Assembly (NCBI GenBank): GCA_964646075.1
Contig: CAZYBZ010000014.1
Coordinates: forward strand, 1-14,302
Source of the DNA: JAYENY01 sp964646075
Lineage (GTDB): Bacteria; Patescibacteriota; Minisyncoccia; Minisyncoccales; PEYH01
Length of the DNA: 14,302 bases
Direction of reading: 5' to 3'
Position 1 is the stretch's first letter; each line of letters starts with the position of its first letter. The translations under genes were made by a program, and so were the position numbers. Below the pieces are notes generated by a model. The model made no database searches. It had not been told where the DNA came from and saw only the letters and a list, made by a program, of their open reading frames with translations. Shown here in pieces: positions 1 to 5,270 of this stretch.

Positions 1-525
1 GAAGAAGGTAAAGAGTTTGTAGTTCTCAATGGTGAAGAAGGTGAAAGATATGATAGGATTCGGCATTTAACGTTCAGCCCAGACAGCCAACACTTTGCTT
101 ATGTAGCAGAGAAGGGAGGTGAAAGCTTTGTAGTTTTTGACGGCGAGAAAGGCAAGGGATATGACAGTATTCGGGTTTTAACTTTCAGTCCAGATAGCCA
201 ACACTTTGCCTATATAGTAACAATAGCAATAATAGCAACAGAAGGAGCTGAAAGCTTTGTAGTCCTCAATGGCAAAGAAGGTGAAAGATATGATATGGTT
301 ACTTGGAGTTTAATTTTCAGCCCAGATAGTCAATCCCTTGCTTATGTAGCAGTAAAAGGAGGTAGAGAATTCATAGTCTTCGATGGTAAAGAGAGTAAGA
401 GATACGATAGAGCTTGGGAGCCAATTTTCAGTCCAAATAGTAAATACATTGCTTATGGAGTTGAAAAAGGCAATGAATTGTGGTGGATAGCAGAAAGAGT
501 TGAAGAATTCGGTAAAAATTATTAG
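1..525 (+). CDS. PD40/TolB-like beta-propeller protein, 3' part only
   Basis: The reading frame is open from the first base to TAG at 523-525, so the gene begins before the window; an internal ATG at 295 is not the real start. The visible 174 residues are tandem propeller blades whose anchor FSPDSQ (FSPNSK in the last copy) starts at residues 25, 62, 106 and 143. The period is 37 codons except for the second copy, which is 44. Each blade has the order FSPDSQxxAY, a short Gly-rich turn, a VVFDG- or VVLNG-like strand, then YD. This matches the PD40/TolB/WD40-like beta-propeller class, usually a binding or scaffold domain in the periplasm or outside the cell. The extra 7 codons in copy two are low-complexity (Ala/Ile/Thr). 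No catalytic residue is visible and the ligand is unknown. The fold class is fairly sure; the function is not. Confidence 0.75.
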   Translation, partial: EEGKEFVVLNGEEGERYDRIRHLTFSPDSQHFAYVAEKGGESFVVFDGEKGKGYDSIRVLTFSPDSQHFAYIVTIAIIATEGAESFVVLNGKEGERYDMVTWSLIFSPDSQSLAYVAVKGGREFIVFDGKESKRYDRAWEPIFSPNSKYIAYGVEKGNELWWIAERVEEFGKNY

Positions 526-633
526 TATATTTGAATTGAATGGGAGGTTTGTAGAGTCTATCTGATTACAATCAGAACATAGAATCAAAAAAATAAAGAG
601 GGTCTGACCTTTTACAAAAAAGAGCTCCACAAA

Positions 634-673
634 AAGGAGCTTAGCTCCTTATAGCTCCTTATAATAGTTTTTT
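634..673 (+). terminator. Terminator-like hairpin with duplicated 3' arm
   Basis: AAGGAGCT (634-641) pairs with AGCTCCTT (643-650). The 3' arm then repeats as a tandem 10-mer TAGCTCCTTA (642-651 and 652-661), followed by six T (668-673). An upstream AGCTCC (623-628) could also pair with the GGAGCT arm, so alternative folds exist. It probably ends transcription of the propeller gene. The T-run lies 17 nt from the first 3' arm and about 7-10 nt from the second, which makes it an imperfect intrinsic terminator. Confidence 0.45.
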
Positions 674-684
674 ATCGACTAAAA

Positions 685-713
685 TTGCTTAGAGGTTAAA
701 TTTTTGATATAAT
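685..713 (+). promoter_or_regulatory. Candidate sigma70-type promoter for the Cys-rich gene
   Basis: TTGCTT (685-690), a 17-nt spacer and a perfect TATAAT (708-713). Initiation would fall near 720, giving a leader of about 120 nt before the ATG at 843. The -10 box is strong and the -35 box is weak. Confidence 0.45.
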
Positions 714-842
714 AATTAAAAGCGAGATGGCAGTTAGAAGGTCGAAAAAACTCAAAAAATAATTTTAAAGTTAATGATAGTAGTGTCCTTAAAAAGGATT
801 CTAAGGGTCGAATTTCAAGTTGCTTTAAAAAAATAAAAAATT

Positions 843-1616
843 ATGACAAAAAATAAAATTATATTTAGTGTACTAGTCGTCTTAATAGGTTTATCTTTCG
901 CGAATATAGCTAACGCTCAAGTTGATGAATATTTTGGCTATCCACAAATTACTGAGCAATGGTGTGATCTTGACAATCATTGCCCCCTAGGATTAGAGTG
1001 TAATCATTTTCCAGGCATTGGTTTAAGATGTTCTGAGCCAAATCCGTGTAGTTGGTTTAATTGTCCTGGAAATACTGAATGTTTTGTTCGATTAACCTAT
1101 CCTGGTCAAGTAGTGTGTTTTGATCGGGATCCAAGAGAGAGGCCTTTTTATCCCAATGATGGAGATGATGTTGGTGTAGTTTTTGATTTGTTAACGCGAA
1201 CCGTAATAGACATCACAAGACCGGACAAGCCGACAGAGAGTCGTAATGTATCTTTATGGGAAGATGCGACTGGAAATCGAGGGATATTAGACACACCCAA
1301 TGGTTCAGCTGAACATTTCGAGGAATTGTTTATTGAAGATTTTAAATTATTTATGGAAACTTCTGTAGGTAGGAAAAAAATTAATGTTTTACCTGAAGAT
1401 GCAATGAAAATTTCTGGGGTATCTAACATCGCATTAACCCAGGAAATAGAATTAAAAGAAAAATCAGAAAAACCAGTCTATTCTGTAATAGGAGTAAGAG
1501 AAGCAAGAATCCTTTTTATCTTTCCGATAAGACTGGAAATCAAAACAATAGTTAGCGCTGAAACTGCTCAAATTATTTCAGTAGAGAAGCCTTGGTGGAG
1601 CTTTTTAGCTTGGTAA
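843..1616 (+). CDS. Secreted cysteine-rich protein, function unknown
   Basis: 257 residues. Residues 1-26 form a typical Sec signal peptide (MTKNK basic start, hydrophobic core, cleavage likely after ANA), so the product is exported. Residues 41-92 carry eight cysteines (C41, C47, C53, C63, C69, C74, C80, C92) arranged as two similar four-Cys modules, C-x5-C-x5-C-x9-C and C-x4-C-x5-C-x11-C, each with a CP.G or CPGN turn. This suggests an internal duplication held by disulfides. An acidic linker follows. The last ~75 residues form an alpha/beta region (KPVYSVIGV, later SAETAQIISV and a final KPWWSF) that recalls PepSY-like domains; this is inference only. The start is fixed by the signal peptide, although no Shine-Dalgarno is visible. 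It has its own promoter and is followed by a gene-poor stretch. I do not recognise the family. Confidence 0.75.
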   Translation: MTKNKIIFSVLVVLIGLSFANIANAQVDEYFGYPQITEQWCDLDNHCPLGLECNHFPGIGLRCSEPNPCSWFNCPGNTECFVRLTYPGQVVCFDRDPRERPFYPNDGDDVGVVFDLLTRTVIDITRPDKPTESRNVSLWEDATGNRGILDTPNGSAEHFEELFIEDFKLFMETSVGRKKINVLPEDAMKISGVSNIALTQEIELKEKSEKPVYSVIGVREARILFIFPIRLEIKTIVSAETAQIISVEKPWWSFLAW

Positions 1617-1788
1617 GAATAAAAAATTATTAGAACTTATCATTAAAGAAAGAATTGAACCCAATTAGAAGGCTTCCATGAACTGCATTGCCAGATATGT
1701 TTTGATAATATCAAGATTTTTATATAATTTTGGATAAAATACTTGATAATAGGATAGTTATTAAAGAATGCGATCAAATTGTTTTAAT

Positions 1789-1917
1789 ATGAATATTGAG
1801 CACTATCCGCTAAAAAAATTAAAAAAAGAAGTTTTGGGAATCACAGGAAAGTATTTGGATTTGAAGAGATATAAAGTTTTTTGTATCAAGAGTGACTGGT
1901 TGGATAAAAGGAGCTAA
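1789..1917 (+). pseudogene. Possible remnant of a minimal nucleotidyltransferase (N-terminal part)
   Basis: A 42-codon frame from ATG at 1789 to TAA at 1915-1917. Its peptide runs NIEHYPLKKLKKEVLGIT, then GKYLDLKRYKVF. That is the usual lead-in of small MNT/KNTase nucleotidyltransferases, where a helix plus KYxVFxFGS is followed by the GSxxxGxxSDxD active site. Here the expected FGS region reads CIKSDWLDKRS and the frame stops at once, with no SDxD motif in the following bases. I infer a decayed fragment, perhaps of a HEPN-MNT toxin-antitoxin-like pair. The stop codon sits inside the loop side of a downstream hairpin. The family assignment is from memory of the motif only and could be a chance resemblance. 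Confidence 0.35.
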
Positions 1918-1951
1918 GTTCCTTTTAGAAGTTCCTTTTAGAATCTTTTTT
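1906..1951 (+). terminator. Terminator-like hairpin with tandem 13-mer 3' arm
   Basis: AAAAGGA (1906-1912) pairs with TCCTTTT (1920-1926); G-U and C-G pairs extend the stem to a three-base loop. The 3' arm is part of an exact tandem 13-mer, AAGTTCCTTTTAG (1916-1928 and 1929-1941), so a second copy of TCCTTTT (1933-1939) can replace the first. Six T follow at 1946-1951. The design is the same as at 634-673. Confidence 0.45.
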
Positions 1952-2043
1952 AAAAAACTCTTTTGAAGTTTAAAAACCTAGGGAGTTAATGGTACGAGGT
2001 TGAATTTTGTGCTAGTTTCGTGCTACTTAAACTTGAATTTCAA

Positions 2044-2071
2044 TTGGATTGATATAAAAAATTAATATAAT
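2044..2071 (+). promoter_or_regulatory. Candidate promoter for the cyclophilin gene
   Basis: TTGGAT (2044-2049), a 16-nt spacer and a perfect TATAAT (2066-2071). Initiation near 2078 would leave a leader of only about 7 nt before the ATG at 2085, so the mRNA could be almost leaderless. This agrees with the lack of a Shine-Dalgarno sequence. Confidence 0.45.
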
Positions 2072-2084
2072 ATAAAAAAAGACT

Positions 2085-2729
2085 ATGAAAAATAAAAATT
2101 CAACTTGTTCATGTAAAAAACAAGACTTAGGTTGTCCGATTGGTTGTGTTTTAAAAAATAATTCTAAAAAAATCTATCTAATTTTAGGATTAATTTGTGT
2201 TGCTGTTGTTGCTATTTTAATTATTAATAGAGTAGCTGACCCCTCGGAAGAAATGATTAAACCTTCAATAGCAACCTATGCTATTATTGGAACCAACAAG
2301 GGAGATATCAAGATTGAACTTTTCAACTATATGCCAATCACAGTTGACAATTTTGTATCCTTGGCAGAAAAAGGATTTTACGATGGAGTGATATTTCATA
2401 GAATTATCAGCGGCTTTATGATCCAAGGCGGATGCCCTCTTGGAACTGGACACGGAGGGCCTGGGCATACCATAGATTGTGAGTTTGCAGGATATAATAA
2501 AAATACACGAGGCACAATTTCAATGGCAAATGCCGGGCCTAATACAGGGGGCAGTCAATTCTTTATAAATCTTGTGGACAATAATTTTCTTAACAATAGA
2601 CATGCTGTTTTTGGCAGAGTTATTGAGGGAATGAATGTTGTTGACGCTATTAGTCAAGTTGAGATTGGACCAGAAGATCGTCCTACTGAAGATGTAATAA
2701 TTGAGAATGTAGAGATCATAAAGAACTAA
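2085..2729 (+). CDS. Membrane-anchored cyclophilin-type peptidyl-prolyl isomerase
   Basis: 214 residues. Residues 1-28 are a charged, cysteine-rich N-terminus (C8, C10, C17, C21; CSCKK ... GCPIGC). A single hydrophobic segment follows at about 29-48, and then a cyclophilin domain from about 64 to the end. Family hallmarks are visible: TVDNFVSLAEKGFYDG, FHRIISGFMIQGG with the catalytic arginine at R106, GGPGHTIDCEF, NTGGSQFFI, and RHAVFGRVIEGM. Cyclophilins catalyse cis-trans isomerisation of Xaa-Pro bonds and assist folding. With one anchor and a basic N-terminus, the catalytic domain is expected outside the cytoplasmic membrane. The tryptophan typical of cyclosporin-sensitive forms is not seen (NNFLNNRHAVFG). 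The N-terminal four-Cys cluster could bind metal or form disulfides; this is unproven. It stands alone, with its own promoter. Confidence 0.92.
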   Translation: MKNKNSTCSCKKQDLGCPIGCVLKNNSKKIYLILGLICVAVVAILIINRVADPSEEMIKPSIATYAIIGTNKGDIKIELFNYMPITVDNFVSLAEKGFYDGVIFHRIISGFMIQGGCPLGTGHGGPGHTIDCEFAGYNKNTRGTISMANAGPNTGGSQFFINLVDNNFLNNRHAVFGRVIEGMNVVDAISQVEIGPEDRPTEDVIIENVEIIKN

Positions 2730-2784
2730 ATAGATAAAACACAACTAAGTAAAAAACAAAATTTTTTTTATAATAACAGGAGTA

Positions 2785-2967
2785 ATGGTTTTATTATATC
2801 AATTAGTAAATAAAAATATTAATCAAACTGAATTAGATGTAGATATAAAAGCAGAGAGGATTCAATTACCAGAGCTAAGACTTAAAAGCAATATTTCTAT
2901 TGAAGAGGCCTTGGTTGAGAAAAGATTAGTTTGGCAAACCGACAGAGAGATAATCAAAATTGATTGA
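2785..2967 (+). pseudogene. Short ORF resembling the N-terminus of a SagB-type nitroreductase, truncated
   Basis: 60 codons, ATG at 2785, TGA at 2965-2967. The segment IQLPELRLKSNISIEEAL, then EKRLVWQTDREI, resembles the start of SagB-type nitroreductases, where LPxP....S.SLEEALxxRRSxRxFTDKEI precedes the FMN-binding core. The second Arg of the RRSxR motif is altered (KRLVW) and the frame ends just where the core should begin. The next gene starts 8 nt later, so the rest is missing. An AGGAG two bases before the ATG and a TATAAT at 2769-2774 suggest it may still be expressed. It could instead be a genuine short protein unrelated to SagB. I infer a truncated remnant with moderate doubt. Confidence 0.4.
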
Positions 2968-2975
2968 ATTGAAAA

Positions 2976-4298
2976 ATGACTAAAATAAAAATTTTAATAA
3001 CAACTTTTTTAATATCAGGTTTTTTCATAATTCCTTTTGTAGGAGCTGAAAGTTTTTTTAATCCTATTACAAGGAGTGGCCTCGTTAGCTTATCTGCTGA
3101 GAACAATCTGCTACCATCTGTTACCAAGATTTATTTAATTGAAATTAAAGAAGAGATTAAGGCGGGAACTTATCAATATCTAAAAAGAGTGATTAATAAA
3201 GCGGAAAGAAGCGAGGCAGATTATTTAGTTATTAAATTAGATACTCCTGGTGGACTTTTGAAAGCAACTAAAGATATTGTTGATTTAATTTTAGCTACTC
3301 CAATAGAAACCATTGTTTTTGTAAGTAGAGAGGGCGGCTGGGCTTTCTCAGCTGGCACTTTTATTTTAATGGCTGCGGATCTTGCCGTGGTTCATCCTGG
3401 AGCTTCTATTGGAGCGGCTCAACCGCGGAGTATTATGGGAGAAGCGATGGAAGTTGATGAAAAAATGCTTGAAGGAGTGGCTTCATGGATAAGAACTTTA
3501 GCTGGGATTCATCAGAGAAGTCCAGAAATTGCTGAAAAATTTGTTAGAGAAAACTTAACTTTAACCGGCCAAGAAGCTAAAGAGCTTGCAATCATAGATG
3601 AAACAGCAAAAAGCTTAGATGAATTGTTTTTAAAGCTTGACATTTTAAGTCCTGAAATAAGAGAAATTAGCCCAAATTTTATTGAAAAATTGTTTAATTT
3701 TCTTTCTCACCCTTACTTAGTTTCTCTGCTTCTAAGTATTGGCGGGCTGGCAATTGTTATGGCTATCCGGGCAGGTGAATTTGAATTAACTGGTGCCATT
3801 GGAATAAGTGCTCTATTAATTGGTTTGTGGGGAATAGGAGTGATTACTTTTAGTTTTTTGGGAATTGGACTTTTATTGCTTGGTCTCTTGCTTCTGATGA
3901 TGGAGGTATTTATTGAGCCAGGTTTTGGAATTTTTGGTATTAGTGGAACGATTATTATCGTTATCGGAATTTTTACTTTTGGAGCAGAGCCATTCCTTTT
4001 TATAGAACTTTGGGATCCAGTGAAAATGGTTATTTTGGGCGCGGCATTGGCAATTTGCGTATTTTTTGTTATTCTTGGAAGAGGAGTATCTAAAAGTGTT
4101 AAGAATAAATCGGTAACCGGATCTGAATCCTTGATTGGATTAAGGGTTGAAGTTATCAAAGAGCTTAACCCTTATGGACAAGTTAAAGTTGGTTGGGAAG
4201 TTTGGTCAGCCAAAACTCTTGATCAAGAGATTATTTCCAAAAAGAAAAAGGTCGAGATAATTAAGGTTGAAGGAAACACCTTGATTGTCAAAGATTAG
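2976..4298 (+). CDS. nfeD: NfeD-type membrane-bound serine protease (ClpP-class)
   Basis: 440 residues, the full three-part NfeD1b architecture. There is a signal or anchor at about 5-24. A ClpP/crotonase-like protease domain spans about 50-225, with LDTPGGLL at 89-96 and FSAGTFI carrying the likely nucleophile S125 in SAG. K163 in DEKMLEG aligns, by my reading, with the catalytic lysine of the archaeal protease PH1510. Four or five membrane segments lie at about 248-264, 271-291, 293-310, 316-336 and 349-368. A C-terminal OB-fold NfeD domain runs from about 380 to 440 (GSESLIGLRVEV ... GWEVWSAKT). In the family the protease cleaves the C-terminus of the partner stomatin, and such a gene follows 60 bp downstream. 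The spacer is a 7-bp repeat array. The role is inferred to be membrane protein quality control. No Shine-Dalgarno is visible; the start is supported by the signal sequence. Confidence 0.93.
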   Translation: MTKIKILITTFLISGFFIIPFVGAESFFNPITRSGLVSLSAENNLLPSVTKIYLIEIKEEIKAGTYQYLKRVINKAERSEADYLVIKLDTPGGLLKATKDIVDLILATPIETIVFVSREGGWAFSAGTFILMAADLAVVHPGASIGAAQPRSIMGEAMEVDEKMLEGVASWIRTLAGIHQRSPEIAEKFVRENLTLTGQEAKELAIIDETAKSLDELFLKLDILSPEIREISPNFIEKLFNFLSHPYLVSLLLSIGGLAIVMAIRAGEFELTGAIGISALLIGLWGIGVITFSFLGIGLLLLGLLLLMMEVFIEPGFGIFGISGTIIIVIGIFTFGAEPFLFIELWDPVKMVILGAALAICVFFVILGRGVSKSVKNKSVTGSESLIGLRVEVIKELNPYGQVKVGWEVWSAKTLDQEIISKKKKVEIIKVEGNTLIVKD

Positions 4299-4361
4299 TG
4301 ATCAATGATCAACGATAAGTGATAAGTGACGAATAATTAATAATTAACAATTAATAATATG
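4292..4361 (+). repeat. Degenerate 7-bp tandem repeat filling the nfeD-stomatin spacer
   Basis: Read in sevens from 4299, the spacer is TGATCAA, TGATCAA, CGATAAG, TGATAAG, TGACGAA, TAATTAA, TAATTAA, CAATTAA, TAATATG. The last unit contains the stomatin start codon. The preceding heptamer AGATTAG (4292-4298), which ends in the nfeD stop, fits the same pattern. Because 7 is not a multiple of 3, stop codons fall in every frame. Confidence 0.7.
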
Positions 4362-5102
4362 TTATCAAATTTATTTTTAGGAATTATTATTGTTGCTCTT
4401 ATAATCCTTACTCGGGCAGTAAGAATCACCAGAGAATACGAAAGGGGAGTGATATTTAGATTAGGAAGGTACTCGGGAGTCAGGGGTCCAGGGTTGTTTT
4501 TCATAATTCCCGTTATTGATAAGATGGTCAGAATTGACCTTCGGATAATTACCCTCGATGTGCCATCCCAAGAAGTCATTACTAGAGACAATATTCCGAT
4601 AACAGTTGACGCTGTCTTGTATTTCAAAATTTCAGACCCAGTTAAGGCAATTATTGAGGTCGAAAACTATATGATGGCGACCTCCCAAAATGCTCAGACC
4701 TCCCTAAGAGGAGTAGTCGGCGCCTCAACATTAGACGAGCTTTTGGCGGAAACAGAAAAGATTGACGGAAAATTGCACGAAACTATTGACCGGGCGACTG
4801 ACCCTTGGGGGATTAAAGTAACCGGAGTAGAAGTCAAGCATGTAGAGATTCCTAAAAACATGCAAAGGGCTATTGCCAAACAGGCGGAGGCAGAAAGGAC
4901 GAAAAGAGCTAAAATTATTTTGGCCGAAGGTGAATATTTAGCTGCCCAAAAAGTAAAAGAAGCAGGACTTGTTTTAGGAGCTGAGCCGATTGTCTTGAGA
5001 TATCTTCAGGCATTATCAGAATCTGCTAAAGAGCCGAATACTACTATCTTGTTTCCGTTTGAGCTCGCCGGGCTTTTTCAAAAAATCAATAAATCTTCCT
5101 AA
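4359..5102 (+). CDS. Stomatin/SPFH (band 7) membrane protein
   Basis: 247 residues. One N-terminal membrane segment (about 3-18, LFLGIIIVALIILT) is followed directly by the SPFH domain. The hallmarks of slipin/stomatin are clear: REYERGVIFRLGRY, GPGLFFIIPVIDKM, RIDLRIITLDVPSQEVITRD, AVLYFKISDP, and TLDELLAETEKI. An Ala/Glu/Lys-rich coiled coil follows (EAERTKRAKIILAEGEY, about 172-205), then a hydrophobic C-terminal stretch near 229-241 (TTILFPFELAGLF), which in the family is the assembly and protease-cleaved end. Stomatins form large ring-shaped oligomers on membranes and partner with NfeD proteases, whose gene lies just upstream. No Shine-Dalgarno is present; the ATG sits in the last unit of the heptamer array. 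Confidence 0.93.
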   Translation: MLSNLFLGIIIVALIILTRAVRITREYERGVIFRLGRYSGVRGPGLFFIIPVIDKMVRIDLRIITLDVPSQEVITRDNIPITVDAVLYFKISDPVKAIIEVENYMMATSQNAQTSLRGVVGASTLDELLAETEKIDGKLHETIDRATDPWGIKVTGVEVKHVEIPKNMQRAIAKQAEAERTKRAKIILAEGEYLAAQKVKEAGLVLGAEPIVLRYLQALSESAKEPNTTILFPFELAGLFQKINKSS

Positions 5103-5270
5103 AATTTCTAGTCAATGATCAAGGGAAAACGGAGGCGCGGAGGGTGTGGAGGTCTAACCTCCACAAGCGGGCCATTAGTCTCTTCTCTAGTTGAGCCCTC
5201 TTCAAGTTGCGAAAACAAGATTAGTCGTTATCTTGAGAGACCTTCTATTCTAAGGAGACAGAGAATAAAG
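5103..5270 (+). promoter_or_regulatory. Structured leader of murD
   Basis: This 168-nt stretch is formally open in the murD frame (from ATG 5115) but is better read as an untranslated leader. It holds a perfect 9-bp hairpin, TGTGGAGGT (5145-5153) with ACCTCCACA (5157-5165). GAGGG (5140-5144) can pair with CCCTC (5196-5200) around it. As an alternative for the 3' part, CTCT-T-CAAG (5198-5206) pairs with CTTGAGAG (5232-5239). TAAGGAG (5251-5257) is a Shine-Dalgarno candidate 13 nt before the ATG at 5271. No known riboswitch or T-box signature was recognised. Confidence 0.45.

Larger units (their letters stand above)
526..842. other. Intergenic region between propeller gene and Cys-rich gene
   Basis: No coding frame is supported in these 317 bases. 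They hold a 7-bp inverted repeat with a 2-nt spacer (561-567 and 570-576), a small palindrome GGTCTGACC (601-609), a terminator-like hairpin with a repeated 3' arm (634-673), and a candidate promoter (685-713). A 5-bp hairpin (TCCTT/AAGGA) lies near 786-798 in the presumed leader of the next gene. The rest is AT-rich with nothing recognised. Confidence 0.6.
1617..2084. other. Gene-poor stretch of 468 bases
   Basis: No complete gene is supported. It holds a candidate -10 box TATAAT (1723-1728, with TTGATA at 1702-1707 and a short 15-nt spacer), a 42-codon remnant (1789-1917), a hairpin with a tandem 13-mer (1906-1951), a near direct repeat TGTGCTAG/CGTGCTAC around 2007-2025, and a promoter for the cyclophilin gene near 2044-2071. 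Reading frames at 1617-1788 are short and broken by stops. Confidence 0.6.

Noticed and set aside
600..610. GGTCTGACC palindrome as the mark of a REP or Y1-transposon end
   Set aside because: A single 9-bp palindrome without a second copy or transposase in the window is too little evidence.
310..630. 106-codon antisense ORF over the propeller gene end
   Set aside because: It is a shadow of the repeat-coding strand, with no domain and no start signals.
3713..4159. 148-codon antisense ORF in nfeD
   Set aside because: It is the complement of hydrophobic membrane-segment codons, lacks any domain, and the sense gene is unambiguous.
5115..5270. Upstream in-frame start giving a 524-residue MurD
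   Set aside because: The 52 extra residues have no Mur ligase similarity, are Arg/Gly/Ser-rich, and their DNA forms strong hairpins. A Shine-Dalgarno candidate precedes the ATG at 5271, where homology begins.
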